64,000 nt of DNA, from NCBI GenBank assembly GCA_035630615.1, contig DASQKI010000049.1, forward strand, positions 33,552-97,551. Direction: 5' to 3'. Source of the stretch: DATFRX01 sp035630615 (GTDB lineage: Bacteria > Actinomycetota > Actinomycetes > Propionibacteriales > Nocardioidaceae). How positions within the stretch are numbered: the first letter of the stretch is position 1; each line of letters begins with the position of its first letter. This document shows, piece after piece, positions 15,890-23,880 of this stretch. The notes under the pieces were generated by a model. The model was not told where the DNA came from and made no database searches. It was given only the letters and a program-made list of their open reading frames with translations. Made by a program: the position numbers and the translations under genes.

Positions 15890-16363
15890 ATGACCACGCT
15901 GTCCGCCGACGTCGCGCCGACCGACTTCGCCGTGTTTCGCGTTCATCCGACCCGCTGGATGGACGACGACGTCTACGGCCATCTCAACAACGTCGTCTAC
16001 TACAGCCTGTTCGACTCGGCCGTCAACGGCTGGCTGATCAAGGCGTCCGGCGTCGACATCCGTACGCTCCCGTCGATCGGTGTCGTGGCGGAGACGGCCT
16101 GCCGGTACTTCTCGGAGAGTGCGTTCCCGGACGTGTTGCACATCGGCATCGGGCTCGAGCACCGCGGTCGCAGCAGCGTGATCTATCGACTCGCCACGTT
16201 TCGCGAGGAGACCGGCGGCCAGCTGTCCCAGACTCCTTCGGCGGTGTGCCGCTTCGTCCATGTGTACGTCGACAAGGAGTCGCGGCGGCCGGTGCCGATC
16301 CCTGATCGGATCGCGGCCGCCCTCGACACGCTCGGTGAGGGAGAGCCGCATGGAGCTGACTGA
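15890..16363 (+). CDS. acyl-CoA thioesterase, 4-hydroxybenzoyl-CoA thioesterase/YbgC type
   Basis: A 157-residue hot-dog enzyme. RWMDDDVYGHLNNVVYYSLF (~22-42) is the active-site strand and helix with the catalytic Asp in the DVYGHLNN context, and it is followed by a normal five-strand sheet. It overlaps the HAD gene by 14 bases, so the pair is co-translated. The acyl substrate is unknown. It lies just downstream of the broken PaaI thioesterase. Confidence 0.85.
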   Translation: MTTLSADVAPTDFAVFRVHPTRWMDDDVYGHLNNVVYYSLFDSAVNGWLIKASGVDIRTLPSIGVVAETACRYFSESAFPDVLHIGIGLEHRGRSSVIYRLATFREETGGQLSQTPSAVCRFVHVYVDKESRRPVPIPDRIAAALDTLGEGEPHGAD

Positions 16364-17072
16364 CTTCGAGGCGTTGAGCTTCGACTGCTACGGCACCCTC
16401 ATCGACTGGGAGGCCGGCATCGTCGCCGTACTCGCGAGCTGGGCGGCGGCCGAGGGCGTCGACGTCGAACTCGAGCGACTGCTCGCCGTCTACGCGACAC
16501 ACGAGGCTGCCGTGGCGAAAGACTCGCCGACGCTGCTGTACCCAGACGTCCTGGCGCGGTCGTTCAAAGGCGCGGGAGCAGAGCTCGGTCACGAGGTGAG
16601 CGACGGGTGGGCCGAGCGCCTCGGCGGGTCGGTGCCGGACTGGCCGGCGTTTCCGGACTCGGCGGCGGCCCTCCAGCGGCTGGCGGCGCGCTATCGGCTG
16701 ATCATCGTCTCCAATGTTCACCGGGCCGGCTTCGCCGGGAGCAACCGGCGGCTGGGCGTCGAGTTCGACGCGATCATCACGGCCGAGGACGTCGGCGCCT
16801 ACAAGCCGGCCCTCAACCACTTCCACCGACTCGATGAGGTGCTGGGCGAGCTGGATATGCCTCGCGACCGGTTGCTACACGTGGCGCAGAGCCTCTTCCA
16901 CGACCATGCGCCGGCGCGTCAGGTCGGGCTGCCGTCGGTGTGGATCAACCGCCGCCACGACCGGCCCGGTTGGGGAGCCACGCCGGAGCCGTCCGACGCC
17001 TATGCGTACGGATGGGAGTTCCCCTCCTTGGCCGCCTTCGCGGACGCGGCGGTCGGGCCGTCCGACGCCTAG
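16350..17072 (+). CDS. haloacid dehalogenase type II (HAD superfamily)
   Basis: A 240-residue HAD enzyme: motif I SFDCYGTLIDWEAG (nucleophile Asp ~11), motif II LIIVSNVHR, motif III Lys in DVGAYKPALNHF, and motif IV region VAQSLFHDHAPA. The helical cap is of the 2-haloacid dehalogenase subtype. The start at 16350 overlaps the upstream thioesterase. Whether it acts on 2-haloacids or a phosphoester cannot be told. Confidence 0.85.
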   Translation: MELTDFEALSFDCYGTLIDWEAGIVAVLASWAAAEGVDVELERLLAVYATHEAAVAKDSPTLLYPDVLARSFKGAGAELGHEVSDGWAERLGGSVPDWPAFPDSAAALQRLAARYRLIIVSNVHRAGFAGSNRRLGVEFDAIITAEDVGAYKPALNHFHRLDEVLGELDMPRDRLLHVAQSLFHDHAPARQVGLPSVWINRRHDRPGWGATPEPSDAYAYGWEFPSLAAFADAAVGPSDA

Positions 17073-17137
17073 CGTCGATCGCGTAGTCGTGACGACCGGC
17101 CCTTGCCGAAGGCGGCGGGCGCGGGCACGCTGTCGGC

Positions 17138-18781
17138 GTGACGGACAGCGCCTCGCTCGAGTCGGCTCGCCGAGCGTTCGAGCAGCGGCAATGGGTGGAC
17201 GCCCGCGACGGATTCTGGGCGGCCGACCAGGAGACGCCGCTCGAACCCGACGACCTGGAGCTGCTCGCCCGGGCCGAGTTCCTGACCGGGCGCGAAGACG
17301 AGTGCGTCGACGTCTGGGTGCGCGCCCACCACGAGCACCTGCGCCGAGACGACCAGGTTCGCGCGGCCGGCTGCGCAACGTGGGCGGCGTTCAACCTGTC
17401 CAATCGCGGTGAGTTCGCCCGCGCCGGTGGCTGGATGGCCCGAGCCGGCGAGTTGCTGGACGCCGCCGACGTCGACTGCGCCCAGCGTGGCTACCTGACC
17501 ATGCTCGGAGCGATCCAGCTGCTGTGGCGGGGTGAGATCGAGGCCAGCCTGCCGATGATCCGCGAGGCACGCGAGATCGCCGCCCGCTTCGACGAGCCCG
17601 ATCTCGGTGTGCTGTCGAGGCTCGGCCAAGGGCAGGCGTTGATCGCCTCGGGCCAGCCGGCCGACGGCCTCGCCCTGCTCGACGAGGCGATGGTCGCCGT
17701 CACGGCCGGCGAGACCTCCGCCGTCGTGTCGGGCCTGGCCTACTGCGCGGTCATCTCCGCCTGCCACGACCTGTGGGACATGCGTCGCGCCAAGGAGTGG
17801 TCGGTCGCCCTGTCGCATTGGTGCGACGACCAACCTGACCTGGTGCCCTACAGCGGTTGGTGTCTGGTGCATCGAGCACAGATCATGCAGCTCCACGGTG
17901 AGTGGACCGATGCCGCCGAGGCGGCCGCGCGGGCGTACGAGCGCTCGCAGCTGTCGACCGACAACGCGACCGCGGGTGAGGCGCACTACCTCCTGGCCGA
18001 GCTCAATCGAGTACGCGGCCGCTTCGCGGAGGCCGAGCGGGACTACCGCGAGGCCAGCCGGCACGGGCGCGAACCGCAGCCCGGCTTGGCGATGCTCCGA
18101 CTCGCGCAGGGCCAGTTCGACGTCGCCGCGTCGACCATCCGGAGGCTGGCGGCCGAGCCCACGCCGAGCGAGCCGGGGCGGTGTGCCGAGATCCTCGGCG
18201 CCCAGGTGGAGATCATGCTCGCGACCGGGGACGTCGACACGGCCCGGTCGGCCGCCGAGAAGATTGCGGTGTTGGCCGACGAGGTCGGGGCACCGGCCCT
18301 TCGGCACGCGGCCGGCTATGCCGCCGGCGCGGTGCAGCTCGCCGACGGCGAACCCAAGTCGGCGTTGACCGACCTTCGCTCGGCCTGGGTCGGCTGGCAG
18401 CGGCTCGGCGCGCCGTACGAAGCCGCCCGGGCCCGCCTGCTGATCGGGCTGGCGTGCCGCGAGCTCGGCGACGAGGACACCGCCCAGATGGAGCTCGACG
18501 CCGCCCGCTGGACCTTCCTCCAGCTCACCTCCGAGCCCGATCTCGCGAAGGTCGAGGGCCTGATCGGCATCCGTCCGGAGATCGACACGTGCGGACTGAC
18601 GGCCCGCGAGCTCGAGGTGCTGCGCCACCTGGCGTCCGGCAAGACCAACCGGGCCATCGCGTCCGAGCTCGTCCTCAGCGAGAAGACGGTCGCCCGACAC
18701 ATCAGCAACATCTTCACCAAGCTCGGCCTGACGTCGCGAGCCGCGGCCACCGCGTACGCCTACGAGCACAACCTCGTCTGA
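17138..18781 (+). CDS. LuxR-family transcriptional regulator with TPR sensor region
   Basis: A 547-residue regulator. Residues ~1-475 are alpha-helical repeats of TPR type (WAAFNLSNRGEFARAGGWMA, GEAHYLLAELNRVRGRFAEA). The C-terminal 65 residues are a LuxR helix-turn-helix, LTARELEVLRHLASGKTNRA then LSEKTVARHISNIFTKLG. There is no ATP-binding motif, so it is not a classical LAL protein. The next gene on the strand is a flavin monooxygenase 113 bases away, a likely target. GTG start. Confidence 0.85.
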   Translation: MTDSASLESARRAFEQRQWVDARDGFWAADQETPLEPDDLELLARAEFLTGREDECVDVWVRAHHEHLRRDDQVRAAGCATWAAFNLSNRGEFARAGGWMARAGELLDAADVDCAQRGYLTMLGAIQLLWRGEIEASLPMIREAREIAARFDEPDLGVLSRLGQGQALIASGQPADGLALLDEAMVAVTAGETSAVVSGLAYCAVISACHDLWDMRRAKEWSVALSHWCDDQPDLVPYSGWCLVHRAQIMQLHGEWTDAAEAAARAYERSQLSTDNATAGEAHYLLAELNRVRGRFAEAERDYREASRHGREPQPGLAMLRLAQGQFDVAASTIRRLAAEPTPSEPGRCAEILGAQVEIMLATGDVDTARSAAEKIAVLADEVGAPALRHAAGYAAGAVQLADGEPKSALTDLRSAWVGWQRLGAPYEAARARLLIGLACRELGDEDTAQMELDAARWTFLQLTSEPDLAKVEGLIGIRPEIDTCGLTARELEVLRHLASGKTNRAIASELVLSEKTVARHISNIFTKLGLTSRAAATAYAYEHNLV

Positions 18782-18894
18782 GAGCGCGCGACGTACTGCG
18801 CACAACCACCCATGCGCCGTATGCCAGTTGGGTCATCTTCCCGACGCGGCCGACGGCCTCCGCTCCTTAGCGTCGTGGAGTGAGAGGAGCCATC

Positions 18895-19995
18895 ATGAAC
18901 GGAACAGAACGGGTCGACACGGTCGTCATCGGCGCCGGGCAGGCGGGTCTGGCCGCCGGTTATCACCTGAGCAGGCGCAAGCAGGAGTACGTGATCCTCG
19001 ACCGGTATGCCCGCGTCGGGGACGTCTGGCGCAACCGATTCGAGTCGCTGCGGCTCTATACGCCGGCGAAGTACGACGGACTGCCGGGCTGGCCGATACC
19101 GGGCACGGGCTGGTCGTGGCCGACAGGGACCGAGATGGCCGACTACCTCGAGGCGTATGCGGCGAGGTTCGAGCTGCAGGTTCGGAGCGGGGTCGCCGTC
19201 GACCGGGTCGCCAAGCGCGACGGCGGCTTCGTCGTGACCAGCGGTTGTCGGCACCTCGAGGCGACCAACGTCGTCGTCGCGACCGGGGGCTGGCAGACGC
19301 CGAAGACCCCCGACTTCGCCGGCGAGCTGGACCCGGGCATCCGGCAACTGCACTCCAACGACTACCGCAACCCGTCCCAGCTACAGCCCGGCGCCGTGCT
19401 CGTCGTCGGCCTCGCCCACTCGGGCGGCGACGTCGCGCTCGAGCTGTCGGCCACGCACCCGACGACGGTGTGTGGACCGGTCCGCGGCGAGATCCCGTTC
19501 GACATCGAGGGCCGGGCCGCACGCATGGTGGTGCCGCTGCTCTGGTTCGCGGCCAACCACGTGCTGACCCAGCGCAATCCGCTCGGCCGCAAGATGCGGG
19601 CGCACGTCCGCGGCGAGGGCGGGCCGCTGCTGCGCGTGAAGCGGGCCGACCTCGCCGATGCGGGCGTCGAACATTTCGAGGAGAAGGTCGTCGGCGTACG
19701 CGACGGCAAGCCGATGCTCGAGGACGGGCGGGTGCTCGACGTCCGCAACGTCGTCTGGTGCACCGGCTTCGTCAAGGACGACCCGTGGATCGAGCTCGAC
19801 GTGCCGACCGACGGAGGCTGGCCGGTGCAGGACAAGGGCGCGGTGCCGAAGCATCCGGGGCTGTACTTCGTCGGCCTGCCGTTCCAGTTCGCGTTCGCGT
19901 CGATGTTGGTCGGCGGGGTCGGTCGGGACGCGGAGTTCGTCGCGAAGGCGATCGCGAAGCGCGCGCGTCAGACGCAGGCGGCCGTCAGCGCCTAG
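18895..19995 (+). CDS. NAD(P)/FAD-dependent flavin monooxygenase-like oxidoreductase
   Basis: A 366-residue protein with two Rossmann motifs: FAD-binding VVIGAGQAGLAAGYHL (~9-24) and NADP-binding VLVVGLAHSGGDVALEL (~165). In the second, the usual GxGxSG has become GLAHSGGD, as in some YUCCA/CzcO-like members. RVGDVWRNRFESLRLYTP is the FMO/CzcO-family loop. AGAGGAG lies six bases before ATG 18895, which is why that start is chosen over 18880. The substrate is unknown. It ends convergent with the TetR gene. Confidence 0.85.
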   Translation: MNGTERVDTVVIGAGQAGLAAGYHLSRRKQEYVILDRYARVGDVWRNRFESLRLYTPAKYDGLPGWPIPGTGWSWPTGTEMADYLEAYAARFELQVRSGVAVDRVAKRDGGFVVTSGCRHLEATNVVVATGGWQTPKTPDFAGELDPGIRQLHSNDYRNPSQLQPGAVLVVGLAHSGGDVALELSATHPTTVCGPVRGEIPFDIEGRAARMVVPLLWFAANHVLTQRNPLGRKMRAHVRGEGGPLLRVKRADLADAGVEHFEEKVVGVRDGKPMLEDGRVLDVRNVVWCTGFVKDDPWIELDVPTDGGWPVQDKGAVPKHPGLYFVGLPFQFAFASMLVGGVGRDAEFVAKAIAKRARQTQAAVSA

Positions 19996-20630
19996 CCGGC
20001 GTGTCCTTCGGCCGCGTCGAGTGCGGGCATGAGGGGTGCGAGGGACTCGCGGAGTAGGTCGGGCAGCGAGCCGGACGGTACGACGAGCCCTCGAGCCGCG
20101 GACCCCTCGGCGGTCGGTCGGACCCATCGTTGGAGTGCGAGGTGAACGGCCGCGGCCACGCTTGCCGCGAGTACGCGGGCGGCGTATTGACCGGGATCGT
20201 CGAGGCGGTGAGCGATCGCGTCCGCGAGGGGATGCTCGATGTCGGTTGCGGAGCGGGCGAACGCATTGCGCAGCGCTGGATGGGTGGTGATCAGCAAGAG
20301 TGCGTCGCGATCGTGCTCAGCCGGATCGGTGTAGTGCTCGACGATCGCGTCGACGACGGCATCGCCGAGGCGGACATTTGCCGGCCGGGCGATGACCGCC
20401 GCCGCGACCCGCGACTCCCGTTCGGCGGTGACCGCGGCGATAATCGCGTGCTCTCGACGGGAGAAGTAGTTGTTGTAGGTCCGCGGCGAAACGCCGGCCG
20501 CTTCGGCGATGGCGTCGACGCGTACCTCGTCAGGCCCGCGCTCGAGCGCAAGTCGCAAGGCCGCGTCGCGCAACGCCTCTCGCGTCGCCTGCTTCTTCCG
20601 CTCGCGCAACCCGGTCCGTCTGGACGTCAC
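19992..20630 (-). CDS. TetR-family transcriptional regulator
   Basis: A 212-residue TetR regulator. The N-terminal 60 residues form the helix-turn-helix (RVDAIAEAAGVSPRTYNNYF), followed by an all-helical ligand domain with no recognisable subfamily. The GTG at 20630 overlaps the stop of the cupin gene (GTGA), showing co-transcription with the cupin. It may therefore respond to the compound handled by the nearby catabolic genes. Confidence 0.85.
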   Translation of the reverse strand: MTSRRTGLRERKKQATREALRDAALRLALERGPDEVRVDAIAEAAGVSPRTYNNYFSRREHAIIAAVTAERESRVAAAVIARPANVRLGDAVVDAIVEHYTDPAEHDRDALLLITTHPALRNAFARSATDIEHPLADAIAHRLDDPGQYAARVLAASVAAAVHLALQRWVRPTAEGSAARGLVVPSGSLPDLLRESLAPLMPALDAAEGHAG

Positions 20631-21185
20631 GGTCCGAGGACGCCGGGCGTCCAGATCTGCGACCAGTCTTCGCGCGGGCCGTACTTGTCGTCGTCCTTGA
20701 CAGGGGCGCTGCGGCCCTGCTGGATGAGGCCGAAGTACATCCACGTCGACTTGGCCTTCATGACCAGGGCGAGGGCGGTCTCGTCGCCGTCGTTGTAGTG
20801 CTTGTGGACCGAGTCGGTGTGCACGACGACGAGGTCATCCTTCTCCCACTCGTAGCGCTGGTCGTCGTGGACCTCGTAGCCCTTGCCCTGGAGGATGTAG
20901 AAGACGGCCTCGTTTTGATGTCCGTGGCCGTGGTTGGACTTGCCGGCGGGGATCTCGACGAAATGCACCTGGAGGGTCTGGGTCAGGAACGGGTCGTCGC
21001 CCGGGCCGAGGCGCCACCAGGTACGCGAGTCCTTGGAGTCGCCTCGAGTGTCCGACCGACGCGTTGTCAACGACGACGTCGTCGCCGCGCAGTCGAGGAG
21101 CACTCAACTGGGCGGCGCGGACCTCCTTCAGCCCGTATTTGTCCGAGCTGATGCCCCGTAGAAACACTCGTCCGCCGTCACCCAT
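20627..21185 (-). pseudogene. cupin-domain protein interrupted by a single frameshift
   Basis: A clear AAAGGAG site precedes ATG 21185. The N-terminal frame reads GRVFLRGISSDKYGLKEVRA, then SAPRLRGDDVVV. Near 21045 the coding continues one frame over as DSKDSRTWWRLGPGDDPFLT, the cupin motif GHGHQNEAVFYILQGKGYEV, then VVHTDSVHKHYN, and ends WSQIWTPGVLGP. One extra or missing base in the GGACACTCGAGG stretch explains the break. Either the gene is freshly inactivated or the base call is wrong; everything else looks functional. The cupin His/Glu ligands are present. It is divergent from the GntR pair. Confidence 0.75.
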
Positions 21186-21230
21186 CGATAGACTCCTTTC
21201 GTGGGACCATCCGTCGGAAAGACTATCATA

Positions 21231-21250
21231 ATGTCTGACCATTTGACCAT
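21231..21250. promoter_or_regulatory. tandem TGACCA half-sites between the cupin and GntR genes
   Basis: TGACCA occurs at 21236-21241 and again at 21244-21249 in an 81-base divergent intergenic region. The same half-site forms a perfect palindrome before the enolase-superfamily gene at 22742. FadR-type GntR regulators bind TGGTC-N-GACCA-like dyads, so this is a likely operator for one or both neighbouring GntR proteins. TATCAT and CATAAT nearby are possible -10 elements. Confidence 0.55.
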
Positions 21251-21266
21251 AGCGCGGGAGTAGCAG

Positions 21267-22028
21267 ATGGCGGCCACGTCAAGTAACCAGAAGGCCGACA
21301 CTGGCATGTTCCGGCCGGTGAATGTCGGCCGGGCGTCCGAGGACGTCGTACGCCAGATCAAGGGCGCGATCCACTCCGGTCAGCTGCGTCCCGGCGACGC
21401 CCTGCCGTCCGAGCGGGAGCTGACCGGGCGGCTCGGCGTCAGTCGGGTCACGGTCCGCGACGCCTTACGGACGCTAGAAGCCACCGGTCTGGTCCAGATT
21501 CGGGTCGGCGCTCGCGGCGGCGCGTTCGTCACCGCGCCGGCGCCGGGGTACGTCGGCGAGGGCCTGGCCAACATGCTCCTGCTGTCGTCGACATCACCCG
21601 AAGACGTGACCGAGGCCCGGATGATCTTCGAGCTGGGTGCCATCCCGCTGGTCTGCGAGCGGCGAACCGACGAGGACCTCGCCGAGCTCGAAGCGATCTG
21701 CGCCCGGGCCGACGCCGCCCTGAAGCAGGGCGACTTCGACGTCCGACTGTCGGCCGAGTTTCACATCCGGCTGGCGGCCTCGGCGCACAACACGGCGATC
21801 GCGTTGATCGTCGACTCCTTCCAGGGGCCGCTGCTGATGTCGCTCGCGCGGGCCCGCGACGTCGCGCCCACGATGGGCAAGCAGGGCGCCCGCGAGCACC
21901 ACAAGCTCGTCGAGGCGATCCGCAAGCGCGACGTCGACGCCGCGCACGCATTGATGGAGCGTCACCTCGGCCGGACGGCGGCACGCCTCCACAGGCGTGG
22001 GTCCGCCGCACGAGGCGCCGCCGAATGA
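21267..22028 (+). CDS. FadR/FCD-subfamily GntR transcriptional regulator (first copy)
   Basis: A 253-residue regulator. The winged helix-turn-helix (~28-90) includes LRPGDALPSERELTGRLGVS and RVTVRDALRTLEATGLV. The C-terminal FCD domain (~105-240) shows EARMIFELGAIP, FHIRLAASAHN and EHHKLVEAIRKRD, with the usual metal/ligand Asp and His positions. Its stop overlaps the start of a second GntR of the same type (ATGA), and the two align over their whole length. Confidence 0.9.
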   Translation: MAATSSNQKADTGMFRPVNVGRASEDVVRQIKGAIHSGQLRPGDALPSERELTGRLGVSRVTVRDALRTLEATGLVQIRVGARGGAFVTAPAPGYVGEGLANMLLLSSTSPEDVTEARMIFELGAIPLVCERRTDEDLAELEAICARADAALKQGDFDVRLSAEFHIRLAASAHNTAIALIVDSFQGPLLMSLARARDVAPTMGKQGAREHHKLVEAIRKRDVDAAHALMERHLGRTAARLHRRGSAARGAAE

Positions 22029-22729
22029 GTAGCGACGCGAGCTTCCTGACGCCGGTTGCCGGAGGTCGGGCGAGTCAGCAGATCGTCGACCAGATCGTCG
22101 AGCTGCTGCGCACTGGTGAGCTCAAGGCCGGGCACCGGCTGCCGTCGGAGCGTCAGCTGGCCGAGGCGTTCGGCGTCAGCCGCGTGACCGTGCGCGACGC
22201 CATCCGGATTCTGCAGGCCCGCGGTCTCATGGAGGTCAAGGTCGGCGTGTCCGGTGGCGCGTTCGTCACGGCGCCGACCGCCGACGTCTTGGGCGAGCGG
22301 TTGAGCGACGTGCTCGCCATGTCCGACATCAGTCCGGAGGAGGTCGCCGAAGCCCGACTCGTCATGGAGCTCGGCATCTTGGACCTCGCCTTGAAGCGGG
22401 CGACCGACGACGACCTCGCGGCGCTCGGCGACATCTGCGAGCAGGCCGAGCAGGCGATGGTCGACGATAGCTACGACCCGCAGCTGGCCAGCGACTTCCA
22501 CGCTCGGCTGGCGGCGGCGTCGCAAAACTGGGCGGTGACGCAGGTGGCCGAGTCGTTTCGCGGCCCGTTGCGGATGGCCGCGCTGCGCGAGCGTGAGCCG
22601 GTCGACGACGCCCATCAGCGTACGGTCGAGGACCATCGTGTCGTCCTCGAAGCGTTGACCGAGCGCGACCGCGACGCCGCCCGAGCGGCCATGGTTCGCC
22701 ATCTCACCCGAGGGACGTCGCTCACCTAA
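22025..22729 (+). CDS. FadR/FCD-subfamily GntR transcriptional regulator (second copy)
   Basis: A 234-residue paralogue of the upstream regulator. The DNA-binding part includes AGHRLPSERQLAEAFGVSRV and TVRDAIRILQARGLM, nearly the same recognition helix; the FCD domain has EARLVMELGILDLALK, FHARLAAASQN and DHRVVLEALTERD. Nearly equal recognition helices suggest both bind the same sites, as homo- or heterodimers, with different effectors. A TGGTC palindrome follows immediately before the enolase-superfamily gene. Confidence 0.9.
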   Translation: MSSDASFLTPVAGGRASQQIVDQIVELLRTGELKAGHRLPSERQLAEAFGVSRVTVRDAIRILQARGLMEVKVGVSGGAFVTAPTADVLGERLSDVLAMSDISPEEVAEARLVMELGILDLALKRATDDDLAALGDICEQAEQAMVDDSYDPQLASDFHARLAAASQNWAVTQVAESFRGPLRMAALREREPVDDAHQRTVEDHRVVLEALTERDRDAARAAMVRHLTRGTSLT

Positions 22730-22741
22730 CAGAAGGTGTTA

Positions 22742-22752
22742 TGGTCTGACCA
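22742..22752. promoter_or_regulatory. TGGTC-T-GACCA palindrome before the catabolic genes
   Basis: A perfect 11-base dyad of the FadR-family operator type, 19 bases before the ATG of the enolase-superfamily gene and overlapping a possible -10 (TTATGG). The same half-site is repeated at 21236-21249. It probably lets the GntR proteins repress the MR/MLE-ALDH-ADH operon until the substrate is present. Confidence 0.65.
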
Positions 22753-22770
22753 ATTAACGTAGGCGACCAG

Positions 22771-23880
22771 ATGAAGATCACCGACGTACGACTCGACCGG
22801 CTGCGGCTGCCACTCGACCCGCCGTTCCGGGCGGCCTGGGATCCGACGCCCCGTGATCGCTTCGACGCCACCGTGGTGCGGGTCGAGACCGACGAGGGCG
22901 TCACCGGCATCGGATCCGGCGACACGATGAACGGCTTCGACGCCTATCGCCATCTCTTCGTCGGGACCGATCCGCTGCAGATCATGCGGCAGGTGCGCAC
23001 GATCGAGACGATCAACTTCCACGCCGGTCGGTTTTGGCCGTTGGAGGCGGCACTGTGGGACATCGTCGGACAGGTGGCGGGGCTGCCCGTCGCGACGCTG
23101 TTCGGCAACTCGGCGACCCGGCTGCCGGCCTACATGTCGACCGGCGAGCTCAAGGACCCGTCGGCCCGGGTGGAGTCCGCCGTCGCGGCGCGCGAGCGCG
23201 GCTTCCGGGCGATCAAGCTCCGCGTCGACCGCGACCGGGTCGGCGCGGGCGTCGCGACGGTACGCGCGGTCCGGGACGCCCTCGGCGACGACATCGACCT
23301 GATGGTCGATCTCAACCAGTCGTGGCGCCTGCCCGGCGATGTCGAGCCGGCCCTCGACGCCAAGGTGGTCCGCCGGGTCGTCGCCGCGTTGGAGGAGTTG
23401 GGCGTGCTCTGGGTCGAGGAGCCGCTGCCGTATGCCGACTGGCGCGGCCTGCGCGAGTTGCGCGCCTCGACCTCGTTGAGCATCGCCGGCGGCGAGATGC
23501 TGCCATCGTTCGACGAGGTCCTCGACTACCTCGAGCATGACGTGCTCGACGTCTATCAGATGGACTGCGTGCTCGCGATCGGCATGCATCGGGCTCGCGT
23601 CGCCGCCGAGTTGGCGCAGCACCGGCACCGACGGTTCACTCCACATAGCTGGACCAACGGCATCGGCCTCTTGTCCAACCTGCAGGTCGCGTGCGGCGTC
23701 GGAGCCGGCCCCTACTTCGAGTTTCCCCTCGACCCCGACGGATGGACGGTCGAGCGCCGCGACTTCATGCTCGCCGAGCCGGTACGGATCGACGCCGACG
23801 GCTACGTCGCGATCCCGGACCGGCCAGGGCTCGGCGTCCAGCTCGACGACGACGCGATGGCAAGGTGGTCGGTGACATGA
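22771..23880 (+). CDS. enolase-superfamily (mandelate racemase/muconate lactonizing) enzyme
   Basis: A 369-residue enzyme with an N-terminal capping domain and a C-terminal barrel. Catalytic-region landmarks: AIKLRVD at the end of the second strand, the metal ligands in DLMVDLNQSW, WVEEPLPY and IAGGEML, and the FTPHSW His at the seventh strand, as in the mandelate racemase subgroup. The reaction is abstraction of a proton alpha to a carboxylate, either racemisation or dehydration of a sugar acid, hydroxyproline or lactone. The downstream aldehyde dehydrogenase overlaps it (ATGA), so they are one operon. Confidence 0.85.
   Translation: MKITDVRLDRLRLPLDPPFRAAWDPTPRDRFDATVVRVETDEGVTGIGSGDTMNGFDAYRHLFVGTDPLQIMRQVRTIETINFHAGRFWPLEAALWDIVGQVAGLPVATLFGNSATRLPAYMSTGELKDPSARVESAVAARERGFRAIKLRVDRDRVGAGVATVRAVRDALGDDIDLMVDLNQSWRLPGDVEPALDAKVVRRVVAALEELGVLWVEEPLPYADWRGLRELRASTSLSIAGGEMLPSFDEVLDYLEHDVLDVYQMDCVLAIGMHRARVAAELAQHRHRRFTPHSWTNGIGLLSNLQVACGVGAGPYFEFPLDPDGWTVERRDFMLAEPVRIDADGYVAIPDRPGLGVQLDDDAMARWSVT

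Noticed and set aside
17069..18805. A 578-codon minus-strand frame opposite the LuxR/TPR gene
   Set aside because: The sense strand has a clear LuxR domain and TPRs; the antisense translation has no recognisable domain.
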